Below the pieces are notes generated by a model. That model saw nothing but the letters and a program-made list of their open reading frames with translations. It was not told where the DNA came from and searched no databases. Made by a program: the position numbers and the translations under genes. Below are positions 49,601 to 59,937 of a DNA stretch of 64,000 nucleotides, piece after piece (position 1 is the first letter of the stretch; each line of letters begins with the position of its first letter). The stretch is from Scolanthus callimorphus (lineage: Eukaryota; Cnidaria; Anthozoa; Actiniaria; Edwardsiidae), in assembly GCA_033964015.1 (NCBI GenBank), contig CM066918.1:25689387-25753386 (forward strand), written 5' to 3'.

Positions 49601-52600
49601 TATCCGATAAATATCAGTTACTAGATTCCCATTAATCTTTATAGTTCACCCCTCACAAACTATGATATTATCGAATAAATATCTGATAAAATCTTCCTTA
49701 ACTCAAGTATCTGATAAACATCCGATAATAGACAAAAGATAATAATAATTCTTTATTCCATAAAATACCAATTACACGGCATATAGGATCAACTAAATAT
49801 CGGATAAACGAAAACTGCAGGATATCGCGGCTGTCTGTGATTTTATATGGCATTTCAAGTTCGTCTAGAAGTTCGAGAAAATATTATGGAAACAAAACTA
49901 TCTTCAACAATTCGACAGGGTCCAGAATACTGAACGACTTTATAAGAACACATATGCCAAGTTTCAGGGATAAACAACTCTTTAAAGTGGTCGCATTTTA
50001 TACTTTAAATTTAACCCGCCGTAAAACTCTCTACACCAACTCAACAAGGTGATTTAAATAATCGCGCTCAGCCGAGTTATCCACGAGAGCACATGAACAA
50101 AAGAATTATCGCACATTTTATAGTTCGTTCAAAACTCGGCGGAGCATGACATGATTTTTCTTGATTTTTGCATCTGATTAACGCACACAAAAGAGAGACG
50201 TCAAACACAATGGGATTCTTCCCTTGACGGAAGCCAAACCGCCGAAGCCAAAAGCCAAAATGAACAAACTCAGGAGCCCATTCCCTAGGAGCGTCCATCT
50301 AGGGATAGAAAGTTGTAACAGCGAATTCGAAAATGAAACAGATCTGTAGTTATTTTAGAAAAAATAGATTTGGCACTTGAATAGACTTTTCTGAACAAAG
50401 CATACGCTACCTGCATTTTAATTGGCTGAGCAAAATTTGAAAATAAAAATAACTATACAGGTATCATTTTCCAATACGCTGTTACACTGTGATAACACGG
50501 GAGATGGACGCTCCTAGGTAATGTGCTCCTGGCAAAGTTGATTTATTTGTTTCTTCTCCCTATTCTTTTCGTAGCCTGTGACGTTTGAAAATGGCCACCT
50601 GATATCTGGCACTCTAGATGCACTGATAGAGAGACTGGTACCAACTCCAATCTACTACCCTGATGTAAGTGTCTGAAATTTGCAGGCGTGTTTGATTATT
50701 CCTTTGGTTTAGGCGTTAAAGGAGGTGTTATTGTCAGGGGCGGATCCACGAACGGTTAAGTCGTGGGGGCTGGTGCTCTCCCCTTCCTCTTACCCTATCC
50801 TGTACTCCATGTTTAATGAAGGTGCTCCACTTTTGATATTCAAATTAATTTCCACATTTCTGATCCGCATGTATTCATCATTCTTTGTGTCTCTTTCTGG
50901 AAAATGTTGTTTCTAAACTCACGTTTGTTTCACGTGAGTTGTTTCACAGTTTCACGTGTGTCCGAAAACCATGGCCCCAAATGGCCTGAATATCAGAGAA
51001 GAACTCTTGAACTGAACTCTTGAACTCTACCCCCTTTTTCCCGTATTCTCTATCTTGTTTGTGTCGCGCGCAACCATGTGCGCGCGCGCATTTGTGTATT
51101 TAGTATATACTACACGGGAACCTCCATAGATCGCGCGTTTTGATTGGTTCGCTATCTCGGGATTGAGAAGCCCGAGTGCAAGTGGTTCGGATATTTTTAC
51201 TTTCTAAAGGAACTATCTGATTCGAAATTCAACGGCAAAATCCTTCTCAATTAACTTATGTTGTCTCTTTAGTTTTTCAAGGTGAATCAGAGAGAGAATG
51301 TATTTCTTGAACTTCGAAAATGTGCTGTTCTTGTTTTTCAGTTCTTCGGAATCACATAGATCAATGATTCGTTCACGGCACTTTTGAGAGACGAATTAAC
51401 TTACATTCACAACAACATATTAATTAAGGCAATTTTGTCGAAAACATATCTACTTTGCCGAACATTTACATGTACCTGTAGGTTGGGAGGGACAGTAAAT
51501 CGTAGAAGCCAGTCATTGAGTGCAGTTTAAGAGAGAATTTCAGTTAAGCTAACCGTCGACTTGTTGATTCGCTTGATATCACGAGCCATCCGACATCAAA
51601 CGTATTTAAAGTGGTCTCTCTTTTTATGAAAAAGGTCTTCCTCGTTGTCCCAGAGTTTGAAGAGGTTAATTTCCCAAATTTCTGTTTGAATATTCCAAAC
51701 GAATCTTGGATTTCTCTGCCAGCAGGTTGAAAAATATAGTCATCCATCGGTGGTGAAATGGCGACCAAAGGCAAAGTGTTTTCAGCGAAGCAACTCTGCA
51801 GTTTCACAATCCATAATCCAAGGCACAAAATGCGACTTTATCCCTTGAATCCATCCTTGCAACCTTCTAAAAACTTAAATCGTTTATCGTAGTCGATATT
51901 AAGGTTTTAAAACAAGTGTTTTCTAGCGTTTTTGCTTCTCTAAAACAGCAGCAAGTTTCCACCATGTGTTCAGTAGCCGAATGCTTGTAGTGAAGTCTGA
52001 CGTAATTCACGTGCGTGACAAACGTCATGCATACAGAAAGAGGCTACAAAATGTCGGCAAATGCCACATTTAGTGTCGTTAGGATATTTTTTGGAGTGTT
52101 CCCGTGTAGTATATACTAAAACAATTATTCTCCTCAGGCTCAGTGAATAGTTGCGAATAGTCCCCTCGACCTCCGGTCTCGGGGACTATTCGCCACTATT
52201 CACTTCGCCTTCGGCGAATAATTGTTAAATATACGTGATTTCTGTAACGGTTTTAGTCGCCCTGAAGAAGGACCGAAATAAAAGGTCCGAAACGTTGGCA
52301 AATTTTGCGTTTCTGTTTTTCCTTCTCTTACTCTGCATTTAGATGAAGCAAAATGGGCCTTCCAAACTATATGTCCGACAGGGGAAAAGCAAATGCTACA
52401 TTTGTCCCACAGATAGTAGAGACCTTGCCCTGCTAGCAGAGTCCTCTGTATTTGGCTTGGCTGATAGTTGCGCGAGAAAAAGAGACCTTTGCGCTGGGTC
52501 GAAACTCGCTTTGTTTCAACCGCCCTCCAAGATGCTGCGAACCAGCTCAGAGTTCTTTTTTCCTCACGACTCTCAGGACAGAGAAAAGAGCTATCTGCTA

Positions 52601-55600
52601 GCAGGGTAACGCGTCCTCTCGGAGATTAACACAAAAATATATCCACCGTTTTTCTTCACCGGAGAAGCAGCAGCAAAATCGCCAATTTCCTGAACAAGGT
52701 GTATATATCACTAATTATTATACATTGTACTCACTATCTCGATTCTGATTGGCTAAAAGCGCGCGCTTTACTTTGGGAATCACGCACTTTAAGGGTCTCC
52801 AAGGAATCAGCATGCTGATTCTTGAAGAATCAGCTAGCTGATTCTTGATCCTACGCGCGCAATGTTTCATGGGACTACAGCCCTTGAATGTTTCCCCTAT
52901 TTAACAAGGCGCTTGTGTAAAAGAAATCGCTTGACAGAAAGAAAGTATTTTCACTGAATCAATGTATAATAAAACAATTATTGAATTCGGTTTTTGTGAT
53001 TTCCAGAATAAACAATGTCTCGGCAAGTGGAATCAGGCTCGGCCTTACGGCCTCACCTGATTCCACTTGTCTCGACATTGTTTATTCTGGAAATCACAAA
53101 AACCTCATCCAATAATTGCTTATAAACCATGAGTAGCGTGGCCAATAGAAATGCATGAATTGCTATAGACCTCTAGTTGATTTGTACTAATAGACTAATA
53201 GTTATTAAAATAGCCTGATCGGAGGGCCATATTTGATTTTAGTAATATAGTAATGGTAAATTTATTGTTTTCAGCGCACATACATCTTTGCTTTCTTGCT
53301 TTGCTGTCGACTATTTATACCGCCTCCCAATCTTCTCTCACGTGTCTCCAAGGTAATCTCATTTCATGTTCATCCATATGTCCCGTTATTTAATTTCTTG
53401 AAGATTCGATGAAGATGTTTACCTGTTCACTGGCTTGTCAAATCCATTGCGCAGTGATCATGACAACCAACTGTCATTCTGACAAATTAAGGGCTTCCAA
53501 GAAATATCACTGGTTGATAGGAAGGGGGAAATAGTAAAAGAGCACCTTTTGGGAGCTTGATACGTGAATGTGGTGTCAGTGTAATAATTAGCTCATAAAA
53601 TCAGAGACACTACAGCAAGTCCAGATGAGTGAAGCTAGCCAGCGCGTGTAACAAGTTTATCCCTTCTGTAAATATTTGTAACTCGTGATAGAAGTCTGGA
53701 TAATCCTGCCTGCCAAATGTACTGCTGGGTTATTTTGAGAGGATTTTTTTTCTTTTTGTAGTCCTCAGCTTCGCAAATGAAAGACTTATCCATTGAAAGC
53801 GTAAGTTGAATTCTCGAATTTGTTATTCCCAAAGAGAATCTTACGCAAGAGAATGCATCTCTGTCGGCAATATTGACGTTCTGCTTCTAAAAAAAGTTTC
53901 TAACCCTGCCCTCCAGATTACAATCGACCTTGTGTGTGTGTATTTGAATACCAGGGCATGCAGACGTAGCACTCTTTGGGGCTAATGCATCATTTTTCTG
54001 GCAGAAAAGAAATGGAAAGTACTCCTTGTCAAACCTTGGAATCTTTAAATTTGCAGCTTAGCAAAATGATATTGTTGCAGGCTTCATGTGTTTTCGCACG
54101 CGCGCAAAAATTGTCGTGAATTTAGACGGGAACTTCACCCAATCAGAAACGTTCTTCACTTCTCATAACTTTGTTTTGTCTGATCTTCATTGTCTAGACA
54201 AGAAAACTTGGATTCCATCTTATACAGCTATTGAGGTAACACATCGAATTGTCGCCAATTGTCGCCCAACTCACTTTGCTAAATGATGCAGATGTTTCAT
54301 TATTTTTTTCAGTGAATGGGCGGAGACGTTTACGAATGACTTTCGCGACGAAGTTATGATGATGCACTTCAAAGACATAACAACATACTGTGGTACACTA
54401 AGCCCTGTAGGTGTCTATAAATGTCAATAGTTACAGCACATAACACTGTACAAAGTTCTAGTAGGGGTGGGGAAAAGAGAGGGCACAAATCATAGTGCAA
54501 TCGAGTTCGTTACCTTTTGATTGTAACCGCCCTGAAGAAGGGCCGAAGTTAAAGCTTGAAACGTTGGCTAAATTCGTCAGTTCCCGTACTTGCTGTCGTC
54601 TCCTACCTGCTTTTATCTTACGCATTATTCTTTTAACATAACGCAGATTTAATGGGATATGTGCAAGTGCGGCCACTGAAAAAAACTGAGTAAACAAATC
54701 AGGCTCCAGTTCTTAAAGACCCTGTGCTTGATGGGCGTTTCATTTTAGGTTTACAGCCCATAAAAGTCTATGCTTATGAGGTGATGGAGAAATTAGTGAT
54801 CTCAATCCGTTCAAATCTCATGGAATTGCGATCCATCCTTTGGTGTAACTCTGGTTTAAGTGATATGCAGTCATAGAACAGCAAACTAATGGTGTTATTT
54901 TGTAGGTTTCTTACCGTATTAGATCAACACAACAAACATACCACAACATGTCACACCCATCGGACACAATGTCTGAAACATCGAAATCCGATTGAATTAG
55001 CTTACTTGTTCATTGTGATTTCGAAATGTTTTCTCTGTCGTTTTACCTTTTATTTCAAAATTCTCAGCACCTGACATTAACTTTTTTCGAGAGGTGTCAT
55101 TGACGCCAATTAGTGAAGTTTGGTCGCCAACATAGAATCTAAGCCCCATGCCTTGGTTATAGTAACTTATTGTAGAGGGGAGGGAGAGGAGCGAAGGAGT
55201 ATAATCTACCAATGATTCTTTCTGTTTCTTTCAGGAACATCGGCGGCTCGTTGGAGAATCCACTCAATCTCTTTTTAAGAAGGTAAGATAAAAAATGTCA
55301 CTACGCAACATATTGTTACCTTACCTGCTTTGGTAGTTTCCCTCGCAGCCCGTTTTTTGTGTCGGTCACGCAACGCTTCCCTCCCCACGAAGGAAGCGTT
55401 GCGTGACCGACACAAATAACGGGCTGCGAGGGAGACTACTGCTTTGGAAAAACGCGTGGCGTTGTAAATTAACAATGCGCGCGGTTTTCCACAGATGTCA
55501 CGTTAGTTGACAGTAAAAGCCATATCAGTGCTAGAAAGAGAGACATTGTGCTCATGAACCATTTTTAGCGTCTGCAATCCCTGTGCGTGGCACACTGGTC

Positions 55601-57221
55601 CAATTGATAATGAGATTTATCGCGAGTACTTTTGCTACGCATGTCGAGGTCACGTGATTTCTCATGTTATGCTTCCCATGATTCCCTGCTGTGTGCGCGC
55701 ATGCAATCGAGGAAAATTCTCATAAAATCCATCGACAATATCTTGATAACCGTTATTAACTTGTGCACTTTCCTTGTCCAGCTTGCGATGCTAGATAAAT
55801 ACGAAGAGGTTCTATCCCGAGCAACAGCTGCGGCCGAGGACCGAAAATTATCGGGCACCAGTAGTAATTACAGGGTAGGGAAATTTATTCTATTTTATTA
55901 CGTCCTTGAGGGATGAGTATCTCAAAACATTATCCACCTTCTAACTAGTACATTTCCTGATTCTCATCCACTATGGTACGTTAGTACTTCAATGGTCCAT
56001 GCTTATCATGGTCTAATTAACAATTAGACCTCAAGGCCGAATGTGCTATGATGAATAGACCATGAGGCCGAAGGCCTAATGGTCTATTGATATCATAGCA
56101 CATGAGGACGAGAGGTCTAATTGTTTTAGTATAAACCAACTAGTTGGTCGGTTTTGGCAATGAATTCCATTATTTTATGTTGAAAAAATCAAGTTTTCTT
56201 GCAAAGAAAGGTGGTGGTTTTGCCAGGCACGGTCTATCACTAATAGACCATTAGTAGCTCAGCCAATCAGAATGCAGGATTTGTAATAGACCATTAGTTG
56301 GTTTATACTAAGCAAGGTTAGTCGGGCATCCTGTGGAGAGTAGCCTGATTCTCATCCGCTACGGTAGAGTACGTTAGCACTTTCTACCTTCACGTCTGAT
56401 CAACGTCACGCTTATCATAGCCTTAGCAAGGTTAGTCGGGTACCCTGTGGAGAGTAACCGGATTCTCATCCGCTACGGTAGGGCACGTTAACACTTCCTA
56501 CCTTCGCGTCTGATCAACGTCACGCTTATCATAGCCTTAGCAAGGTAAGTCGGGTACCCTGTGGAGAGTAGCCTGATTCTCATCCGCTACGGTAGAGTGC
56601 GTTAACACTTCCTACCAGTGTTCTGCCAGGTCATTCATATTCTAACAGTTTGCTGGGTGATTTCTTTCGAAAAATACTAAAAACAGAGGGAAAATTTCCC
56701 TCTAAGTTCACTCTGATCAAAATCTGATTGGCCGATAGTGGTTGGAGGAAAATGAAAGCTTCGTTGTGATTGGTCTATATTCCCCACGTGATTCTCATCC
56801 AGAACGTTCCACCCCGTGACTTTGATCAGACGCGTAGCGGATGACAATCAGGCTAGAAGAGAGAGGGAGAGAATGCTTTTGTTTTCTTTTCAAGATTCAC
56901 TAGAAAACGTACGTGATTTGACTAGCACACGATCGGGAAGCCATTCAAGTGCGCGCGAAAAACCGGTTCGTAACCGGTTTCCTACAGTGTGATACGGCTT
57001 CAACCGTGTAATATGGCTTTTGCCGTGTAATACGGCTCCATATCTGCACTCAATTTTGTCGTTCTATGGTAAAATGACGTCACAGTCGTATAATAATATT
57101 ACAGATTTTACTTTGCTAGAAGGTCATACTTAACAATTTTTCATTTGTTCTTTTTCAGAGTGTGTTAGAAGTTTGCCCAAGTCCGAGTCTTCTCGCGCAA
57201 CAACTGAGCCACATCGAACTG
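40693..57221 (+). CDS. RasGEF1-like protein, N-terminal 13 exons (catalytic part not in window)
   Basis: Exons: 40693-40758, 41796-41894, 42344-42378, 43063-43150, 43521-43571, 45268-45321, 48209-48274, 50575-50664, 53275-53352, 53762-53800, 54198-54235 + 54313-54406 (shared split Ser codon), 55235-55282, 55782-55874, 57159-57221. All join in frame: 334 residues. Residues 1-95 are charged and probably coiled-coil (KLLEAEKKKLTQLQLIQLE). From exon 8 the RasGEF N-domain is clear (LISGTLDALIERLVPTPIYYPD, RTYIFAFLL, QLLSEWAETF, DFRDEVMM, DKYEEVLSR), ending at LLAQQLSHIEL, where RASGEF1 proteins enter the CDC25 catalytic domain. That domain, which drives nucleotide exchange on Rap/Ras GTPases, should begin in the next exon; I did not find it before 64000. 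An ENPP gene is nested in intron 6. (Counting the two exons of the split codon separately gives 14 exon blocks.). Confidence 0.85.
40950..41122. mobile_element. Dispersed repeat copy (C/G-tract family), intron 1
   Basis: Reverse-oriented relative of 29590-29750, with a G-run of about 19 near 41061. Lies in intron 1 of the RasGEF1-like gene. Confidence 0.55.
41305..41393. mobile_element. Foldback MITE, 9 bp target duplication AGGGGACTC
   Basis: TAGTCTCCTACGCAGCC ... GGCTGCGTAGGAGACTA, 89 bp, almost entirely a hairpin, flanked by AGGGGACTC at 41296-41304 and 41394-41402. Same subfamily as 55334-55438. Confidence 0.92.
42021..42196. mobile_element. Probable TAGCCTGC-family element, partly tandem-duplicated right end
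   Basis: TAGCCTGCATAGCAAGC at the left and AAAGCAGGCTA at the right, with imperfect 9 bp flanks (CACAGTGGT / TGCAGTGGT). The right end plus about 50 bp is repeated directly (to about 42265). Arms short. Confidence 0.5.
44001..44323. mobile_element. Foldback MITE with TTA target duplication, GGCCGTTCACAC family
   Basis: AGGGCCGTTCACACGGCGCG and CGCGCCGTGTGAACGGTCCT ends, each bordered by TTA. Arms extend past GATTTCAGCTGCGATC with ATCGC-rich interior. In intron 5 of the RasGEF1-like gene. Confidence 0.82.
44429..44714. mobile_element. Foldback MITE with TTA target duplication, related family
   Basis: AGGCCCGTTCACA and complement-like TGTAAACCGGCCT, each next to TTA. The interior has CAATTTTTGTCGCG and its inverted relatives. 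Confidence 0.75.
44907..45165. mobile_element. GTCGCC-rich repeat
   Basis: Contains GGTCGCCAAATGGCGACTAG and related modules, bounded by GGCAGGGCCCGACAATGCGA on the left and TTAATGTCGATCCCTGC on the right. Same group as 35296-35511, but diverged. Confidence 0.55.
46051..47468 (-). CDS. ENPP-family ectonucleotide pyrophosphatase/phosphodiesterase, intronless, one-base frameshift
   Basis: Secreted or membrane-anchored phosphodiesterase fold. ATG at 47468 gives a signal peptide (LTLAFGALLMSSLVLASA). Metal and catalytic motifs: LLSLDG (D36), TPTVTWPNHQTYLTG with nucleophile T74 (WPN for the usual FPN), EQPDAVGH (D225, H229), VSDHS and FGSHGY. The frame is broken once near 46680: after DADML the reading must shift by one base to continue as VNLIIVSDHS, so the two halves (46668-47468 and 46051-46671) together make about 470 residues, close to ENPP4/5 size. 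The break hits the metal-binding region. A hydrophobic C-terminus (VISAAFMAAFLNALLVTL) suggests membrane or GPI anchoring. Loss of the usual YDN after GxHG is noteworthy. It lies antisense in intron 6 of the RasGEF1-like gene and has no introns. Either a young pseudogene or a sequence error. Confidence 0.85.
47978..48081. mobile_element. Degraded member of the TAGTCTCC foldback family
   Basis: TAGTCTCCCGCGCAACCCG, then a hairpin of GTGTCGGTCACGCAA and its complement. A second TAGTCTCCCGCGCAGCCCG follows in the same orientation. Internal arms match 55334-55438, but the right end is rearranged. Confidence 0.65.
48890..49735 (+). repeat. 193 bp satellite, about 4.3 units
   Basis: Landmark CTGATAATATCTTCC recurs at 48912, 49105, 49297, 49490 and 49683 (the last changed to CTGATAAAATCTTCC), period 192-193. 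Units are over 95% alike by eye, AT-rich, full of CCGATAA / TATCGAATAA motifs. In intron 7 of the RasGEF1-like gene. Confidence 0.93.
51103..52116. mobile_element. 1.0 kb non-autonomous element, TA flanks
   Basis: GTATATACTACACGGGAAC and its complement at the two ends, with TA at 51101-51102 and 52117-52118. The internal minus ORF (51544-51828) resembles no transposase I know. In intron 8. Confidence 0.72.
52120..52228. mobile_element. ACAATTA-terminated foldback
   Basis: AACAATTATTC and GAATAATTGTT ends; inner arms GCGAATAGTCCCC and its complement. Abuts the 51103-52116 element. Related ends at 52974 and near 56025. Confidence 0.65.
52262..52311 (+). ncRNA. Hammerhead-ribozyme-like core (Penelope-type repeat)
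   Basis: CTGAAGA, then a GGACC/GGTCC stem, then GAAACG and a closing CGTT, in the order of a hammerhead core (CUGANGA, stem II, GAAA, stem III, UH). Stem I is not evident. Similar order at 54532-54578. Confidence 0.4.
52427..52608. mobile_element. Short TIR element CCCTGCTAGCAGA
   Basis: CCCTGCTAGCAGAG and CTATCTGCTAGCAGGG are inverted at the ends. It accounts for most of the 88-codon ORF at 52343-52609. Confidence 0.5.
52974..53121. mobile_element. ACAATTA-terminated foldback
   Basis: AACAATTATTGAATTCGG and CCAATAATTG ends; long inner arms GTGATTTCCAGAATAAACAA and complement. In intron 8. Confidence 0.75.
54532..54578 (+). ncRNA. Hammerhead-ribozyme-like core, second copy
   Basis: CTGAAGA, a weak stem II (GGGC with GCTT, wobble pairs), GAAACG, then CGTC, which matches the U16.1-C17 cleavage site of hammerheads. 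Same strand and downstream layout as 52262-52311. Stem I not resolved. Confidence 0.42.
55334..55438. mobile_element. Foldback MITE, 9 bp target duplication CTGCTTTGG
   Basis: TAGTTTCCCTCGCAGCCCG ... CGGGCTGCGAGGGAGACTA, 105 bp hairpin, flanked by CTGCTTTGG at 55325-55333 and 55439-55447. Confidence 0.93.
56010..56312. mobile_element. Two adjoining foldbacks (ACAATTAGACC and GTATAAACCAACTA)
   Basis: First: TTAACAATTAGACCTC and complement GGTCTAATTGTT (to about 56127). Second: TTAGTATAAACCAACTAGTTGG and ATTAGTTGGTTTATACTAAG (to about 56312). Likely nested insertions in intron 13 of the RasGEF1-like gene. Confidence 0.6.
56313..56625 (+). repeat. 113 bp tandem repeat, three units
   Basis: AGCAAGGTTAGTCGGG recurs near 56313, 56426 and 56540, with GATTCTCATCCGCTACGGTAG inside each unit. 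A related piece near 56340 carries the same block. Confidence 0.85.
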
Positions 57222-58036
57222 GTATGTGAACAACAGTATTGTTGCATTGCATCGCTACTCATGATGAGAATTTGTTTTGTTCTGGTCCCCATCAATATTT
57301 CGTGGTATTGAAGGCTTGAAAAAAGCTAAGGGACAGACCATTAGAAAAGTGAATGGGGAGGGGGCCAAAAGAAAAAACATATCGAGCAAGCTCACATAGA
57401 AGGGAAAAAAACGAGCAGGCATTCCTTCAGAGCTGAAAAAAGTCAGAAAAGTCCCCCCCCCCAATCACTTTTCTAATGATCCGTCCCTAACGACAAGGAG
57501 TTTCGAAAAAAAAAAAAACACAACGAGCAATGTTTTTCTGTGTTTCTTTAGAAAAAATGAATTTTGTGTCGCGATGCAAAAACAATGTTTTATTAGGACA
57601 ATTAACGGCGTTGGAAGAAAATATTTTCTCACAACAAGCCATCGATATTTTGTGGTATTGTCGTCTCAACATTTATAATTAGTTTATAGTATTTTTATTT
57701 TGACTTTAAGCGTTGCGGCGATAACTAAACGTTAGCAGGAATAACGCTGGGCAGCACATGAGAAAGGGAGGGACCTCTTGTTTTCATTTTGACCCCTTAC
57801 CCAGCACGCGTTGTGCGTCTTGTCCTCCTTAATCTCGTCGATATAATCTTCGAAGATGTTTATAATTAGTAGCCGAAGTACTAGTATATATTGGAAGATA
57901 GTTGACTTATTTTACAAAATTTTGTATACAAGGAAAATAATATGGAGTACAACAATGCCCTTACAAAGCCCTTACAAAGATCGACATCATCAGAGAAAAA
58001 ATACCGGTACTGCACGTAAAGTTTTCGGAGCACACA
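57222..58036. other. No gene seen; 3' of the last RasGEF1-like exon found
   Basis: Intronic or intergenic. Repeat pieces include an inverted pair near 57310-57480 (GGGACAGACCATTAGAAAAGTG and AATCACTTTTCTAATG). Confidence 0.4.
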
Positions 58037-58325
58037 TAGCCTGCGTAGCAATCGTTCCCGTGTGTTTTCAGGGAAAAGAAAGCCGAGAAAACAGAGGAGA
58101 AAGCGGCGAGAAGTTCGACGAGCGAGTTTTTGGCCGCGCGAAAATGAGGCGAGCGCAAAAAGGACGGGAGGGGAGGGAAGGAAGGGAACCCTTCCCTTCC
58201 CCTCCCTGCCCGTCCGTTTTTTTGCGCGGCCAAAAACTCGCTCGTCGAACTTCTCGCCGCTTTCTCCTCTGTTTCTCGGCTTTCTTTTCCCTGAAAACAC
58301 ACGGGAACGCTTACTACGCAGGCTA
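58037..58325. mobile_element. Foldback MITE, 9 bp target duplication GAGCACACA
   Basis: TAGCCTGCGTAGCAATCG and CTACGCAGGCTA ends, arms over 120 bp, flanked by GAGCACACA at 58028-58036 and 58326-58334. The long overlapping ORFs on both strands (57856-58493) are palindrome by-products. Confidence 0.93.
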
Positions 58326-58564
58326 GAGCACACAGTTCTCGGCGTCCCTACTAGACGTTCAGCTAAGGGCCTAAATGGAAACGGACAAAGTATTTGGATA
58401 CATAGATTTTTAAGCGACAATGGTGTGCCCAAGAAAATTAGATATTTTCAGCTACGGGTAAATCGGAACCGTCAAAATAGTTTGTGTACATAGATTTTGA
58501 AGCGCCAATGGTGCGTCCCAGATCATAAGATATTTGAGCTATCTGCGCCCACAGCAGCATCGTC

Positions 58565-58672
58565 CCTGTTCTTGGTGGGCTTCCTGTGGTTAGGCAAATG
58601 TGACGTCACCCGGGATCGAGCCCTCGCGCTCCCTCACGGCTCATCTCCGAGCACAGGAAGCCCAACAGGGAC
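58565..58672. repeat. Short inverted repeat pair
   Basis: TGGTGGGCTTCCTGTG and CACAGGAAGCCCAACA flank about 80 bp. Possible small MITE. Confidence 0.5.
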
Positions 58673-59148
58673 TATGCTGGGCACCCGCAACTTGTACTTG
58701 AGATTCCTTGGGCTATCTGTTCGTTCTACAGAGATTGACACGTGCGAAATTTGGGTACGAGATCGACAAGCGTAATTTCCGGCGATCTTTATCTTCTCGC
58801 TGATCACGCCTATTTTAACATTTAATTTGGCAAGAGTGCACATGAACCTCCAGCTCCTGCATCATCGGTAAAAGATAAAAGATAGCATGAGGACAGTTGA
58901 GGGTGGTCTTGTGTAAATCGGAGCTTATCATATCTTTCATTCTTGCTCGTAAATGATAAAACACATATTTCTTCTAAAGATAACCTGTAAGTAATTTAGC
59001 AAAAGCCACAGCAGTCGACCAGTATAAACAGCAGATGTAATTATAGAGTTTCTGACTTGGTAAGGAAATCTCATGTTAATTGCGAATAATTAAAGTAGAA
59101 CATTCTCAGCTACACTTTTATTAGAGCGCTAAAAAAATAGATTTAGTC

Positions 59149-59257
59149 ATGTGGTATGGGCTCCTTTTATTTCACATCGCGTGCTGAAATGTGACTGTTA
59201 TCAATGGTATGGGCTCCTTTTATTTCACATCGCGTGCTGAAATGTGACTGTTATCAA
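59149..59257 (+). repeat. 53 bp direct tandem duplication
   Basis: GGTATGGGCTCCTTTTATTT through GACTGTTATCAA occurs twice back to back without mismatch. Confidence 0.9.
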
Positions 59258-59937
59258 GAACGCCACGCCCTTTCAATTTCATGGTTAATTGACTTCCATT
59301 GACTTGATCAAGTTATGCTTAGTTTTACTTACATTATTGGGGAACGTTATCAATATTTAAGCGTTACAAAGAAAGGGTCAGTCAACAAGGAGAGGCTGGT
59401 CGAGGACTTTGCAAATTATATTATTTATGTCCCCTGGAACCAGATAGCCCGTATTCGTACGAAGAGTGCAATGGGTTCTTTAGCGTCAATGTTGTAGAGG
59501 GTTAGAAGGGAAGCCAGACAGTTTATTGTGTCATGGCCGAAAGACTAAAGAAACACAAGAACTTAGCTCAACTCACAGAGATTGAGCCCGTCTCGATCAC
59601 GACTCCAACAGAAACAGAATATCTTCATTAAGTCTTGATCTGAATCGCATAGTTTTCAACTACAGATCTAGATGTAGTTATATGATTATGTTATCAACCT
59701 CTGATAGCAGATAGTTAACTCAAATGCGGAAAGTCACGAACGTTAATCACTTACGAAGTAAAGAGTTCTTTGTTAATATCAAGCGAGTATGGCATGCTTT
59801 GGATTTTGACGCCAGTTCTCTTTCGCGCGCGCAATCAACAGTCAGTGCGCAGAGCGCGCATGTTGGCGTGCGTAGTTTGGGACTTTTCGATTTCAAAACG
59901 CACGCTTTTTGTAACTAACGAATTGATGAAACACCCA

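Noticed and set aside
52343..52609. 88-codon ORF with an apparent acceptor and donor, possible extra RasGEF1-like exon
   Set aside because: Would insert between PIYYPD and RTYIFAF, which are contiguous in the family; mostly covered by a TIR element CCCTGCTAGCAGA.
57856..58493. Long overlapping ORFs on both strands (up to 183 codons)
   Set aside because: By-products of the hairpin 58037-58325, which has perfect 9 bp flanks; products are Arg/Glu/Ser-rich and mirror each other.
59315..59497. 60-codon ORF as a RasGEF1-like exon
   Set aside because: No similarity to CDC25-domain motifs and no proper splice borders.
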